A DNA stretch of 64,000 nt from Lysinibacillus contaminans (GTDB lineage: Bacteria > Bacillota > Bacilli > Bacillales_A > Planococcaceae). Below the pieces are notes generated by a model. It saw nothing but the letters and a program-made list of their open reading frames with translations, was not told where the DNA came from and ran no database searches. Made by a program: the position numbers and the translations under genes. The stretch covers positions 930,001 through 994,000 of the forward strand of contig NZ_LGRV01000003.1 in the NCBI RefSeq assembly GCF_001278945.1. Reading direction: 5' to 3'. Below, one piece after another: positions 1 to 9,409 of the stretch. Each line of letters begins with the position of its first letter. Position 1 is the first letter of the stretch.

Positions 1-231
1 CAGGCGATGGGCAGACATGTACCAAATGATTTACAAATTGTCGGTTTTGATGGTGTGCAACTTGGAAAGATGGTGTCACCAGGCTTAACGACAGTTGCAC
101 AAGATATTTATAAGATGGGTGCCTATGCAACGAGAATGCTCATAAAGATGATTGAAGACACTTCTTTAACAGAGAAAAATGTCACAGTATCTGCTGAGTT
201 GATCGTGCGTGGCACGACGAGAAAGGACTAA
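1..231 (+). CDS. rbsR: Ribose operon repressor RbsR (LacI family), C-terminal end
   Basis: The reading frame is open from base 1, so this is the 3' end of a gene that begins outside the window. The 76 visible residues (start QAMGRHVPND) match the end of the LacI/GalR effector-binding domain: the IVGFDG strand, the SPGLTTVAQD segment and a closing L(I/V)VRGTT. LacI proteins of this type repress sugar operons until they bind the sugar. It lies five bases before rbsK in the same direction, which identifies it as RbsR. The DNA-binding head and the operator are not in the window. Confidence 0.85.
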   Translation, partial: QAMGRHVPNDLQIVGFDGVQLGKMVSPGLTTVAQDIYKMGAYATRMLIKMIEDTSLTEKNVTVSAELIVRGTTRKD

Positions 232-235
232 AATT

Positions 236-1117
236 ATGATTACAGTCATTGGTAGTATAAATATGGACTTAGCAGTGCAAATGAATGTTTTCCCACAGCA
301 GGGAGAAACGGTTCATGGTGAATTATTCAAGACAATTCCTGGGGGCAAAGGTGCAAATCAAGCGGTTGCAGCAGCTCGTTTAGGCAGTCAGGTTACAATG
401 GTAGGCTGTGTCGGCGAGGATGGCTTCGGAGAAACGATGCGTACGATTTTGGACAATGAAAATATTAACGTGGATGCAGTTAAAACGACAAGTGCTCCGA
501 CGGGCATTGCCAATATTTTAGTGCATGAAAATGATAATCGTATCATTGTCGTTCCGGGTGCAAATTACGAGATGAGCCCAGCGCATATCGACGCAGTGAA
601 GGATGTTATTAGTAACAGCCAAATGGTCATTATGCAGCTAGAAATTCCTATTGAAACGACTGAATATGCACTTAAGATGTGTAAAGAAGCAAATGTGCCG
701 GTGCTCTTTAATCCAGCACCAGCAGCGAACTTTAATAGTAAGTGGATGGACGATATCACGTATATTACGCCAAATGAAACAGAATGTGCTTTACTATTTG
801 GCGAAGATTTTGAGCAAGTATTAGAACAGTATCCTAATAAATTGATTGTAACGCTAGGTAGTGATGGTGCACGTTTCTTTGACGGAGAGCATCATATTCA
901 TGTGCCAGGGTATATGACAAAAGCAGTCGATACAACAGGAGCAGGTGATACATTTAACGGGGCGTTAGCACATGCATTAGCTGAAGGACAATCACTAGAC
1001 GAGGCTGTGTATTTTGCAAATATAGCTGGTTCGTTATCTGTTGAAAAGTTTGGTGCTCAAGGTGGTATGCCAACATTGAATGCGGTATATGCCCGTTTAG
1101 GGGGCTTTGAGGAATGA
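236..1117 (+). CDS. rbsK: Ribokinase
   Basis: Phosphorylates ribose to ribose 5-phosphate with ATP in the cytosol, the committing step after uptake. It is a PfkB-family sugar kinase of 293 residues: the N-terminal PGGKGANQA substrate motif lies near residues 35-43 and the C-terminal [12 protein letters not shown] motif near 232-243, with D238 the expected catalytic base. The ATG at 236 is preferred because GAAAGGA lies 8 bases upstream; an in-frame GTG at 209 lies inside rbsR and has no better site. Its stop overlaps the rbsD start (ATGA), so the two are probably translationally coupled. Confidence 0.96.
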   Translation: MITVIGSINMDLAVQMNVFPQQGETVHGELFKTIPGGKGANQAVAAARLGSQVTMVGCVGEDGFGETMRTILDNENINVDAVKTTSAPTGIANILVHENDNRIIVVPGANYEMSPAHIDAVKDVISNSQMVIMQLEIPIETTEYALKMCKEANVPVLFNPAPAANFNSKWMDDITYITPNETECALLFGEDFEQVLEQYPNKLIVTLGSDGARFFDGEHHIHVPGYMTKAVDTTGAGDTFNGALAHALAEGQSLDEAVYFANIAGSLSVEKFGAQGGMPTLNAVYARLGGFEE

Positions 1118-1503
1118 AAAAACAAGGGATATTAAACCGTGAGCTAGCAGGTATTTTTGCAAAATTAGGTCATACAGATCAAATTGTCATTGCTGACTGC
1201 GGGTTACCAATTCCCGATGGTGTTACATGCATCGATCTAGCCTATAAACTAGGCGAGCCAAGCTTTTTAACGATTTTAAATACGGTACTGGATGATTTGA
1301 AAGTTGAGCAAGCCTATTTAGCAGAAGAAATAAAAGATGGTAACCCACTTGTAAATGAAGCAGTACAGGAGAACTTACCACAAATTGCTTACATTACGCA
1401 CGAACAATTTAAACAACAAACAAAAATAGCAAAAGTCATCATTCGTACAGGTGAAACAACGCCTTACGCAAATGTGATTTTACAAAGTGGTGTCATTTTT
1501 TAG
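1114..1503 (+). CDS. rbsD: D-ribose pyranase
   Basis: Interconverts beta-pyranose and beta-furanose ribose so that ribokinase receives the furanose form. The 129-residue length is typical. H20 in KLGHTD, D28 in IADCG and the closing [10 protein letters not shown] block with its tyrosine and asparagine are the family's active-site positions. It overlaps rbsK by four bases and is followed 17 bases later by rbsA, in the canonical rbsKDACB order. Confidence 0.96.
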   Translation: MKKQGILNRELAGIFAKLGHTDQIVIADCGLPIPDGVTCIDLAYKLGEPSFLTILNTVLDDLKVEQAYLAEEIKDGNPLVNEAVQENLPQIAYITHEQFKQQTKIAKVIIRTGETTPYANVILQSGVIF

Positions 1504-1520
1504 GAAGAAGGTACGTAGTC

Positions 1521-3017
1521 ATGATTGAAATGTCTGGTATATCGAAAGCATTTAGTGGAAATGTTGTACTGCAAGATGTACAGTTTTCAATTGCAGACGG
1601 TGAAATTCACGCACTGATGGGTGAAAATGGCGCTGGTAAATCAACGTTAATGAAGATATTAACAGGTATTTATGCGCGTGATACAGGAGAAGTAAAAGTA
1701 GATGGACAACCGGTTGTTTTCCATTCACCCAAAGAGGCAGAAGCACTTGGGATTGCAGTGATTCACCAAGAATTAAATATCTTGCCTGCTTTAACAGTGG
1801 CAGAAAATTTGTTTTTAGGAAATGAAAAAACATATGGCCCTACAGGTATTTTAAAAACACGAGAAATGAATAAAGAAGCAACACGAATTTTAGCAAAACT
1901 CGGTCTTGAATTAGATGTTCGCCAACTTGCTGGGGAATTATCTGTCGGCAAACAGCAAATTATTGAAATTGCCAAAGCAATTGCGAGTGATGCGAAATAC
2001 ATCATCATGGATGAACCGACTGCGGCACTTACAGATCGTGAAATCGAAACGTTATTTTCTACGATTCATGAGCTAAAGGCAAAAGGCATTTCATTCGTCT
2101 ACATTTCTCACAGAATGGAAGAGATTTTTGCGATTTGTGACCGTATTACAATTTTACGTGATGGGCAATACGTTGGCGTACGTACTATTAAAGACACGAC
2201 ATTCGATGAGATTGTGCAAATGATGGTAGGACGTGAGCTTGGCGAGCGTTTCCCAGAACGTAATGTAAAAATTGGTGAAGTCAAACTAGAAGTGAAAAAT
2301 TTAAGCTGCGACCATGTATGTCAAAACATTGATTTCTCAGTGCGTAAGGGTGAAGTGCTGGGGATTGCAGGTTTGATGGGTGCTGGCCGTACTGAAGTGG
2401 CACAAGCAATTTTCGGTTATCGTAAAAAAACTGCAGGTGAAATTGTCATAGATGGTCAAAAAGTGTCGATAGCCAATCCGATTCAAGCGATGAACCACAA
2501 AATTGCATTTGTTACGGAAGATCGAAAATCAGAAGGCTTAGTATTGGATTTTTCTATTAAAGAAAATATGATGCTGACAAACTTAGAAAAGATCTCAAAA
2601 ACAGGCATTGTGAATAAAGTGCGTGAAGAAGATATTTGCCAAGGCTATATTGAGCAATTACGTATACGTACTTCAAGTGCCAATCTAGCTGTAAAATCAC
2701 TGAGCGGTGGGAATCAGCAAAAGGTTGTTATCGCCAAATGGTTAGGTACAGAGCCTGAAATACTTATTTTAGATGAACCGACTCGCGGCGTGGATATCGG
2801 TGCGAAAAAGGAGATTTATACAATCATTAATGAGCTTGCTGAACAAGGTGTAGCCGTTATTATGATTTCATCTGAATTACCAGAAGTAATTGGAATGGCA
2901 GACCGCGTACTCGTTATGCATGAAGGTAAACAAACAGCTATTTTACAACAAGATGAACTAACACAAGAAACTATCATGCATTATGCAACAGGAGGGGAAA
3001 AAGGTGTTCAAATCTAA
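1521..3017 (+). CDS. rbsA: Ribose ABC transporter, double ATP-binding subunit
   Basis: Energises ribose import with RbsC and RbsB. The 498 residues hold two fused nucleotide-binding domains. The first has Walker [10 protein letters not shown], signature LSVGKQQ and Walker [10 protein letters not shown]. The second has the degenerate Walker [11 protein letters not shown] (Arg for Lys, normal for RbsA/MglA types), signature LSGGNQQK and Walker [10 protein letters not shown]. The 3' end overlaps the likely GTG start of rbsC, and the rbsC ribosome binding site is embedded in the last rbsA codons. Confidence 0.96.
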   Translation: MIEMSGISKAFSGNVVLQDVQFSIADGEIHALMGENGAGKSTLMKILTGIYARDTGEVKVDGQPVVFHSPKEAEALGIAVIHQELNILPALTVAENLFLGNEKTYGPTGILKTREMNKEATRILAKLGLELDVRQLAGELSVGKQQIIEIAKAIASDAKYIIMDEPTAALTDREIETLFSTIHELKAKGISFVYISHRMEEIFAICDRITILRDGQYVGVRTIKDTTFDEIVQMMVGRELGERFPERNVKIGEVKLEVKNLSCDHVCQNIDFSVRKGEVLGIAGLMGAGRTEVAQAIFGYRKKTAGEIVIDGQKVSIANPIQAMNHKIAFVTEDRKSEGLVLDFSIKENMMLTNLEKISKTGIVNKVREEDICQGYIEQLRIRTSSANLAVKSLSGGNQQKVVIAKWLGTEPEILILDEPTRGVDIGAKKEIYTIINELAEQGVAVIMISSELPEVIGMADRVLVMHEGKQTAILQQDELTQETIMHYATGGEKGVQI

Positions 3018-3945
3018 TTCCAAAGCGTTGCTATCCAAGCTTGGTCCACTATTAGGACTGTTACTAATTGTTATTATTGTAACGATTTTAAACCCGAGCT
3101 TTGCGACAGCTTCCAATATTTTGAACGTACTACGTCAAGTATCCATTAGTGCACTTATTGCTTTTGGTATGACATTTATTATTTTAACGGGTGGTATTGA
3201 TTTATCGGTCGGCTCAACATTAGCACTAACAGGGGCAGTTGCAGCAAGTATGCTTGCAAGCGGCATGGACCCAATTTTAACAATGTTTGTTGCGTTGATC
3301 CTAGGAACAATTCTAGGTGCAATTAACGGGATCATTATCGCCAAAGGGAAAGTGGCACCGTTTATTGCAACATTAGCAACAATGACTATTTATCGTGGGC
3401 TAACTCTTGTCTATACAGAAGGACGCCCTATTTCTGGTTTAGGTGATTCAATTTCGTTCCAAATGCTTGGGAAGGGTTATTTCTTTGGCATTCCAGTGCC
3501 TGTTGTGACAACAGCACTTGCCTTTGGTGTTTTATATTTCATCTTACACAAAACAACATTTGGTCGTCGTGTGTATGCAGTTGGTGGCAATGAGGATGCG
3601 TCTCGTTTATCGGGTATTAGTGTAGATCGTGTAAAAATTGCTGTGTATTCATTAACAGGAACATTAGCGGCACTATCCGCATTAATTTTAACTTCACGCT
3701 TAAATTCTGCTCAGCCAACAGCTGGGACATCTTATGAACTTGATGCCATTGCAGCTGTCGTACTTGGTGGGACAAGCCTCACAGGTGGGCGCGGTTGGAT
3801 TTTCGGTACGTTAGTGGGTGCGCTCATTATTGGTGTCCTAAATAATGGACTGAATTTAATCGGGGTATCTTCATTCTTCCAACAAGTTGTGAAGGGTGCT
3901 GTAATATTAATTGCGGTATTAATCGACCGTAAAAAAACAGTTTAA
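3004..3945 (+). CDS. rbsC: Ribose ABC transporter permease
   Basis: Membrane channel subunit of the ribose importer, about 313 residues, very hydrophobic with 8-10 predicted helices. It carries the [17 protein letters not shown] block typical of the RbsC/AraH/XylH permease family and the later [11 protein letters not shown] loop. The GTG at 3004 is chosen because AGGAGG lies about 8 bases upstream; a longer in-frame start at 2983 would put the ribosome binding site inside the coding region. It overlaps rbsA by 14 bases. Confidence 0.93.
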   Translation: MFKSNSKALLSKLGPLLGLLLIVIIVTILNPSFATASNILNVLRQVSISALIAFGMTFIILTGGIDLSVGSTLALTGAVAASMLASGMDPILTMFVALILGTILGAINGIIIAKGKVAPFIATLATMTIYRGLTLVYTEGRPISGLGDSISFQMLGKGYFFGIPVPVVTTALAFGVLYFILHKTTFGRRVYAVGGNEDASRLSGISVDRVKIAVYSLTGTLAALSALILTSRLNSAQPTAGTSYELDAIAAVVLGGTSLTGGRGWIFGTLVGALIIGVLNNGLNLIGVSSFFQQVVKGAVILIAVLIDRKKTV

Positions 3946-3960
3946 GAAAGAGGTAAACAC

Positions 3961-4881
3961 ATGAAGAAGTTACACTTATTATTCGCTGCGTTCGCGCTTG
4001 TTTTTGTGTTAGCAGCTTGTTCATTAGAAAATGGAAGCTCGTCAAAAGATGGCGACAAAGCTAAATCAAAAGATAGCCTTACAATTGGTTTATCAATTTC
4101 AACATTAAATAACCCGTTCTTCGTCACATTAAGCGAAGGTGCACAAACAAAAGCAGATGAGCTTGGTGCAAAGTTATCAGTAGCAGATGCACAAGATAAC
4201 GCATCGAAACAAGCTAGTGACGTAGAAGATTTAATTCAACAAGGTGTAGATTTACTGTTAATCAACCCAGTTGATTCAGCGGCAGTAGCATCAGCAGTTG
4301 AAGCGGCAAATGCAGCTGGTATTCCTGTTATTACGGTGGATCGTACTTCTGAAGGTGGAGAAGTTGTGTCTCACATTGCATCTAATAATGTTGCAGGTGG
4401 CGTATTAGCTGGTGAATATTTAACTGAACTTGTGGGTAAAGGCGCAAAAATAGTAGAACTTGAAGGTGTCCCAGGTTCATCTGCTGCGCGTGATCGTGGT
4501 GAAGGTTTTAACAAAGCGATCGAAGGGCAATTAAAAGTTGTCGCAAAACAAACAGCAAACTTCAACCGAGCAGAAGGCTTAACAGTTATGGAGAATATTT
4601 TACAAGCAAATCCTAATGTTGTTGGTGTATTTGCACATAACGATGAAATGGCTTTAGGTGCATTAGAAGCAATCGCAGCAACTGGTAAAGATATTAAAGT
4701 GATAGGCTTCGATGCAACGGATGATGCACAAGCAGCAGTAAAAGCTGGTACTATGGCAGCAACAGTTGCACAAAAGCCAGAAGAAATCGGTTCAAAAGCG
4801 ATTGAAACAGCTATCCAATATTTAAAAGATGAAGCTGTAGATGCAAGCATTCCAGTAGAGCTTGAACTAATTAAAAAGTAA
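3961..4881 (+). CDS. rbsB: Ribose-binding lipoprotein of the ABC importer
   Basis: Captures ribose outside the membrane and delivers it to RbsCA. The 306 residues start with a lipoprotein signal peptide whose lipobox is LAAC, followed by a Ser/Lys-rich linker and a type I periplasmic-binding fold (starts LTIGLSISTLNNPFF; the TVDRTSEGG and AHNDEMALGA blocks line the sugar pocket in this family). An AAGAGG site lies just upstream. It is the last gene of the operon and a terminator follows within 15 bases. Confidence 0.95.
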   Translation: MKKLHLLFAAFALVFVLAACSLENGSSSKDGDKAKSKDSLTIGLSISTLNNPFFVTLSEGAQTKADELGAKLSVADAQDNASKQASDVEDLIQQGVDLLLINPVDSAAVASAVEAANAAGIPVITVDRTSEGGEVVSHIASNNVAGGVLAGEYLTELVGKGAKIVELEGVPGSSAARDRGEGFNKAIEGQLKVVAKQTANFNRAEGLTVMENILQANPNVVGVFAHNDEMALGALEAIAATGKDIKVIGFDATDDAQAAVKAGTMAATVAQKPEEIGSKAIETAIQYLKDEAVDASIPVELELIKK

Positions 4882-4894
4882 TTTGGTAATAGAT

Positions 4895-4926
4895 GAACCT
4901 CTCTTTCAATTGAAGGAGAGGTTTTT
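4895..4926 (+). terminator. Rho-independent terminator of the rbs operon
   Basis: AACCTCTC pairs with GAGAGGTT around a short AT loop, followed by a T run, 14 bases after the rbsB stop. Confidence 0.85.
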
Positions 4927-5132
4927 ATGATTTTTATGGTAAAAATTACATTATTGTCGGGTGTTTAGTATAAAAATACAAAACGGAATAAATTATTATG
5001 AAAGATATCCTAATTGTGACAATCTCGAATAAGCAAATTGTCCTTTTTTGTTGTATATTGTAAATACTATATGTAAGGAAAAGGGGAATCTCATCTATAA
5101 TAGAAGTATAGTTATACGAGGGGGGATTGGGT

Positions 5133-6989
5133 ATGACGAATTTAGAAGAGAAGCTGGTTGGAAGTGTAGCTACTACTAATAATGTGCTGCCACAGCTAGT
5201 CGACAATTTGCGTAAATTGCACGGCATTATAATACAAAATACATATGTAAAAGATACGTCTAAGCATTTAGATCGGATTATTCAAGATGCCAACAACCAG
5301 ACAATGGTGTTAATTATTGGAAAGGAACGAGTGGGGAAGACGACGCTTGTAAATGGTTTGTTAGGTCGTACGCTTTTGTCTGTAAATGACAGTAATCCAA
5401 CAGGTGTTAATACTTTTTTGCGATATGGTGAGCGGGAGAAAATTAAAGCCTATTTTTTAGACGGCGTAATCGCTGTTTTTGATATTAGTAAGCTTGAGTT
5501 ACTAACAACTGGTGATACATTTGCTTCTCAAATTTTACGTGAACATTTAGATTATTTAGAAGTATATGTGAAACATGATTTACTAAAATCAGTGACGATT
5601 ATTGACTCTGTTTCTCTAGAAGCAGGTAATGGGGATAAGGCATATTTCTCTGAATCACTTATTAATCGTGTCGACGAAATTTTTTGGGTGTTACGTAGTG
5701 GCTCAATGGCGATTGATGCAGAAATTAAGTTAATGGAAGTGTTGAAAAATAACGGGAAAGAGCCACTTTGTGTTGTCAATGCTATCGATATGAAAAATAC
5801 GGAACCAGAAGCTTTTATCGCAACCGAAAAGGGACGAATTGGTCACTTAGTGAGTGATTTCGTAACGGTTTCTGCGAAAAATGCATTGGAAGCCCAATAT
5901 ACGGAAAATGAGGCACTTTGGCAGCAAAGTCAATATTCTGAGCTCATCGAACAAATTAACCGTGTAGCAACGAAAAGTGATAAGAAGACATCTGCAATTT
6001 TAATCCGCTTTTTACAATGGTTAGAGCGGTTCCGCTTTGAATTAACAGTTATTCCACAGCGTGATCCATTTAAATCTGCTGTAGAAAATATTGAAAAATA
6101 TACGGGTGATTCGCAATATGAGTTTTCTCGTTATCAACGAGATTTAGCCATTGTTGGGGAGTATGAGCATGAGTATAAGCAAGTAACAGAAATTTTTACG
6201 AATGTGCATACGCTTTATCAGCTTTTACAAACAATTGAACAATATGATTTTTTACAGGATCCTATTGTTAATGCCTTTTCTGAAAAAGCAATTTCCTATC
6301 AGCAAATGCTACGAGAATATCGAAGCATGCATAGTGAATATATTCGTGAATATGATCGACTTGACGTACAACATAAAAAAATTCATGGAAAAGGACTTAT
6401 TAAAGCCATTTTCGGTCATCACACACAAAATGAATTTTTCAAAGAGCGCGTTGATAAGCTGAATGATCAGCAAGAGAATTGTGTTGCATTATTTGAAAAA
6501 GTACGTGTAGATGAGATGGTACTATTGGAAAACATTTCTGAAACACAAAATTATTTAATGAATTTAACGAAAAATCGTTTATCTCAAGTGGAACAAAAAG
6601 TACAAGAGCTAAATGATCAACGAGCTAAAGAAAAGCTTCAATTAAAATCGTATGCTTCAAAACTGAATGAATTTACTTGTTTAATCGAAGCACAGGGCTA
6701 TTTAAACGATGCAATTGAACCGTTTTTAATGGATGAAAACTTGCCATTACGCGATAAAGACCGTGTGATGTTAAAAGAAACAATCAATAGTATTTGTGCA
6801 ATTGATTTATCATACAACGGTCTGTTGGCACGTAGCCATATGAAAAATCAAATAGAAAGTAAGGCGATTCCATTTGATTTTGAAGAAAAATATCCGCTAC
6901 ATGCACTAGCGTTAACAGAACTAGATATTAAATCTAATGATATTCCAGAAATTCCGAAAAAACTTGTTGTTCAATACGGAAGCGAATAA
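5133..6989 (+). CDS. Dynamin-like P-loop GTPase with coiled-coil region
   Basis: A 618-residue protein. An N-terminal G domain has P-loop GKERVGKTT (about 63-71), a TGVNTF switch-like segment (about 91-96), TIIDS at the position of the DxxG motif, and CVVNAID where N/TKxD is expected. The remaining ~350 residues are charged and helical (for example QVEQKVQELNDQRAKEK), as in bacterial dynamin-family or YjdA-type proteins that act at membranes. The usual DxxG glycine and NKxD are not clean, so GTP specificity is uncertain. The ATG at 5133 has GGGGGG 7 bases upstream; a TTG at 5127 is too close. It is monocistronic with its own terminator. The biological role is unknown. Confidence 0.75.
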   Translation: MTNLEEKLVGSVATTNNVLPQLVDNLRKLHGIIIQNTYVKDTSKHLDRIIQDANNQTMVLIIGKERVGKTTLVNGLLGRTLLSVNDSNPTGVNTFLRYGEREKIKAYFLDGVIAVFDISKLELLTTGDTFASQILREHLDYLEVYVKHDLLKSVTIIDSVSLEAGNGDKAYFSESLINRVDEIFWVLRSGSMAIDAEIKLMEVLKNNGKEPLCVVNAIDMKNTEPEAFIATEKGRIGHLVSDFVTVSAKNALEAQYTENEALWQQSQYSELIEQINRVATKSDKKTSAILIRFLQWLERFRFELTVIPQRDPFKSAVENIEKYTGDSQYEFSRYQRDLAIVGEYEHEYKQVTEIFTNVHTLYQLLQTIEQYDFLQDPIVNAFSEKAISYQQMLREYRSMHSEYIREYDRLDVQHKKIHGKGLIKAIFGHHTQNEFFKERVDKLNDQQENCVALFEKVRVDEMVLLENISETQNYLMNLTKNRLSQVEQKVQELNDQRAKEKLQLKSYASKLNEFTCLIEAQGYLNDAIEPFLMDENLPLRDKDRVMLKETINSICAIDLSYNGLLARSHMKNQIESKAIPFDFEEKYPLHALALTELDIKSNDIPEIPKKLVVQYGSE

Positions 6990-7001
6990 TAAATAATACT
7001 G

Positions 7002-7040
7002 AAGAGGTTGTCTCAACGAATGATGAGATAACCTCTTTTA
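7002..7040 (+). terminator. Terminator after the dynamin-like gene
   Basis: AGAGGTTGTCTCA pairs with TGAGATAACCTCT, followed by TTTTAT. Confidence 0.85.
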
Positions 7041-7429
7041 TATAGGCTATTTTCTAAAAGATTATTGCTATTCAACTAACCAGCCTAATCATATGTTAAC
7101 AAGTAGATGGTGTACATATTAGTTGACGGGTTCGAGTCCCAGACGCAGATCCGTTCTACCCAGGCTACTAACAATCTATAAATTGAATAAAAAATAGTCA
7201 ACCAGATTTCTCTGGCTGAACTTATAATACAAACAGGGGCAAGAGTTTAAGACCCGGCTGCCGAAATCAATGGCAGCTTTTCTTATTGAGCTAACGGAGC
7301 AGGATAGTTGAAGAAGAAGGGTTAAATAGAAAAATGTAGAATTGTTTAAGAAACGGAGAAGGTAATTATTTTGATTATTAATGTAAGCGTGAAGATTAAG
7401 GTCTTTATACTAACTAAAGGGAGCTAATT
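7041..7429. other. Gene-poor interval with a tRNA T-arm-like scar
   Basis: No ORF is convincing. GGGTTCGAGTCCC at 7128-7140 reads like a tRNA T arm, but no acceptor, D or anticodon arms are found around it. CCAGATTTCTCTGG near 7201 is a small hairpin. The interval ends with the promoter-side sequence of the HAD gene. Confidence 0.4.
7256..7284 (+). terminator. Orphan terminator-like hairpin
   Basis: GGCTGCC pairs with GGCAGC and is followed by TTTTCTT. No gene lies immediately upstream, so it may have terminated a lost transcript. Confidence 0.5.
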
Positions 7430-8074
7430 ATGAAAGCTATAGTGTTTGATTTTGATGGAACATTGGCAAATACTTTACCGATTTGTTTTTATGCTTTTCA
7501 AAATGTATTTAAAGAATTTGATAAAAAGGATCTTACTTCAAATGAAATTAAAGAAATGTTTGGTCCTTCTGAAACAGGTATTATTATAAATAACCTTTCA
7601 AATCCTAATAAGGAAGATGCAATTGAATATTTCTATACTAAATATTCAGAATCACATAAAAGTTTGGTAGAAGTCAATCCTGACATTTTTGAATTATTAA
7701 TGTCCTTGAAAGAAGCAGAAATAAAAATAGGGATTTTTACGGGAAAGGCAAAAAGAAGCTTAGATATCTCTCTAAAAGCATTAGATATGGAAGGATTGTT
7801 TGATGTCATAATAACTGGTGATGATGTTATAAAACCTAAACCTGATCCTGAGGGCTTATTAAAAGCAATATCTCTTTTAGATGTAGAAAATTCTGAGGTG
7901 ATTTATGTTGGAGATAGTGATGCTGATATAGTTGCCGGTGTAAAAGCTAATGTCTTTACAATTGGCGTACAATGGTTACCCGAATATCAAACATCTGCAT
8001 TTATGGAACAACCTGATTCAATCATAAAAAGTGTAATGGAATTTAAAAGTTTCTGTAAAGGGGGAGGCTTATGA
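7430..8074 (+). CDS. HAD-superfamily phosphatase (phosphoglycolate phosphatase-like)
   Basis: A 214-residue class I haloacid dehalogenase-like hydrolase. Motif I is DFDGTLANT with nucleophile D7 and D9; motif II is GIFTGK; the motif III lysine is in KPKPDP; motif IV is GDSDAD. Members dephosphorylate small phosphometabolites; the substrate cannot be told from sequence. The ATG is preceded by AAAGGGAG. The stop overlaps the start of the Nudix gene (ATGA), so the two are co-translated, which suggests linked nucleotide or sugar-phosphate clean-up roles. Codon use is more AT-rich than in the rbs genes. Confidence 0.88.
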   Translation: MKAIVFDFDGTLANTLPICFYAFQNVFKEFDKKDLTSNEIKEMFGPSETGIIINNLSNPNKEDAIEYFYTKYSESHKSLVEVNPDIFELLMSLKEAEIKIGIFTGKAKRSLDISLKALDMEGLFDVIITGDDVIKPKPDPEGLLKAISLLDVENSEVIYVGDSDADIVAGVKANVFTIGVQWLPEYQTSAFMEQPDSIIKSVMEFKSFCKGGGL

Positions 8075-8688
8075 GTAATCAATGGTTGGAGTGGGCAAAA
8101 AGAATTCAATCAATATCTCAGGCAGGATTAACCTTTTCTAAAGATATCTATGATATCGAGCGTTACGAGGAATTACGTAAGATTAGTGTGGAGATTATGT
8201 CGGAGTACACAGAACTTGAAATGAACAAAATTAAGGACTTATTTACAAATGAGACTGGTTACCAAACTCCTAAAGTCGATGTTCGTGGCGTAGTTTTTAA
8301 AAACCAACAAATTTTAATGGTAAAAGAAAATAGTGATGATAAATGGGCTTTACCGGGTGGGTTTTGTGATATTGGATTATCCCCTTCAGAGAATGTAGTA
8401 AAGGAAATTAAAGAGGAATCTGGTTATGATGTAATCCCAATCAGATTAATTGCTTTATTGGATAAAAATAAACACACACATCCTCCAGAACCATATCATT
8501 ACTATAAGATATTTATTTTGTGTGAGATTATTGGAGGGGAAGCTACTATAGGTATTGAAACGAATAACATTCAATTTTTTTCGGAACACAATTTACCACA
8601 GCTTTCTACTAATAGAAATACCAAGTCACAAATTAATACTCTTTTTGAATTTTTGCGGACCCCAGAAAAGGAAACCTTATTTGATTAA
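8071..8688 (+). CDS. Nudix hydrolase with N-terminal helical domain
   Basis: A 205-residue protein. The first ~65 residues match the short helical domain found before Nudix domains in a Bacilli subfamily often labelled ADP-ribose pyrophosphatase. The Nudix box begins GGFCDIGLSPSENVVK and closes with EIKEESGY; the REUxEE core is KEIKEE, a conservative change. Nudix enzymes cleave nucleoside diphosphates linked to another group; the substrate is unknown. It overlaps the HAD gene by 4 bases. No clear terminator follows. Confidence 0.88.
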   Translation: MSNQWLEWAKRIQSISQAGLTFSKDIYDIERYEELRKISVEIMSEYTELEMNKIKDLFTNETGYQTPKVDVRGVVFKNQQILMVKENSDDKWALPGGFCDIGLSPSENVVKEIKEESGYDVIPIRLIALLDKNKHTHPPEPYHYYKIFILCEIIGGEATIGIETNNIQFFSEHNLPQLSTNRNTKSQINTLFEFLRTPEKETLFD

Positions 8689-8842
8689 AATTAAAGGGTT
8701 ATTTTATTTGAAATTGCATTAATCCAAAAAAAACGCTGTTTTTGTAGATATTCTTGTTAAACTAACAAACGCTTTTGTTGAATATTCGATTCACGAAATA
8801 CTCAAATTAAAGCAGTATTTATTCCGTAAAATGTAAAATCGA

Positions 8843-8892
8843 AGCTGTTTTTTCACAAGACAGTAAGAGCAACAATCATTGAGAAAACAGCC
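8843..8892. repeat. Imperfect inverted repeat
   Basis: AGCTGTTTTTTC and GAGAAAACAGCC pair across about 26 bases. It lies between the Nudix gene and the next tiny ORFs and lacks a T run after the second arm. Confidence 0.45.
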
Positions 8893-8950
8893 TTAATATA
8901 AAAGAGGAAATGTTGAAATAACCCGCTTTATATTGATAAAAGGAGATTGA

Positions 8951-9016
8951 ATGTGTCAAGCTGGATACGAATATTTTAGCATCAAACAAATGAATAGAAA
9001 ACGAGGTGGAGTATAG
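8951..9016 (+). CDS. 21-residue leader-like ORF
   Basis: The ATG follows a strong AAAAGGAGATTGA site. The peptide starts MCQAGYEYFSIKQ and ends RKRGGV; its TAG stop is directly abutted by the GTG of the next ORF. The site for that next ORF lies inside this one, so it may serve as a translational coupling leader. It is not recognised as a known family, and it could be chance. Confidence 0.45.
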   Translation: MCQAGYEYFSIKQMNRKRGGV

Positions 9017-9154
9017 GTGGGAATATTTTTAATGCTAGTCGCAATTGTTTTGTTGTTTGATGGGCATGTAATAAGGAATCAGAATAACGAGTTAAAAAAA
9101 CAAAATGAAGAAATTTTAGCGCGATTAGATGAATTGATAAAAGTTAAAGAATAG
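9017..9154 (+). CDS. Small single-TM protein with charged tail (45 aa)
   Basis: A GTG start with AGGTGGAG 6 bases upstream. Residues 2-14 (GIFLMLVAIVLLF) form one membrane segment; residues 21-45 are charged and helix-prone (NNELKKQNEEILARLDELIK), like a short coiled coil. The layout, anchor plus coil, is common in small Bacilli membrane peptides. Function is not known. It abuts the preceding 21-codon ORF with no gap, so both are probably translated together. Confidence 0.6.
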   Translation: MGIFLMLVAIVLLFDGHVIRNQNNELKKQNEEILARLDELIKVKE

Positions 9155-9409
9155 TGGTGAGGTACATAAACCGGTGGGATAAGCGCTCAGCCCAGGGAAA
9201 GCGACCGCGAAGTAGTACATAAGATAAAATACATATTTTGTAAAATGACAGAAAATGATGTATTTGACATACGACTTAATTATAAATAAGTTGTATGTCA
9301 AATTAGTAATTTGAAGAAAAATATACAATTTTTAACCGACATAAATGTAAGCCACTTAAAATAATCTCAGCGAAAATATTGTAACTGTTGGAAAAGTTGT
9401 TCAAACAAT
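9155..9409. other. Intergenic with repeat debris
   Basis: Holds GGGAAAGCGACCGCG at 9194-9208, which resembles the GC-rich core of the repeat family at 43440 and 49760, and the palindrome at 9263-9302. No gene seen. Confidence 0.4.
9263..9302. repeat. Palindrome TTTGACATACGACTTA / TAAGTTGTATGTCAAA
   Basis: Two 16-base arms with one mismatch around an 8-base spacer. The arm sequence TTGAYATACGACTTA recurs at 54402, also as an inverted pair. It could act as a terminator-like hairpin for either side, but there is no T run. Confidence 0.65.

Noticed and set aside
4371..4850. 159-codon minus-strand ORF inside rbsB
   Set aside because: Shadow of a strongly coding plus-strand gene; Ala/Ser-rich composition typical of antisense frames.
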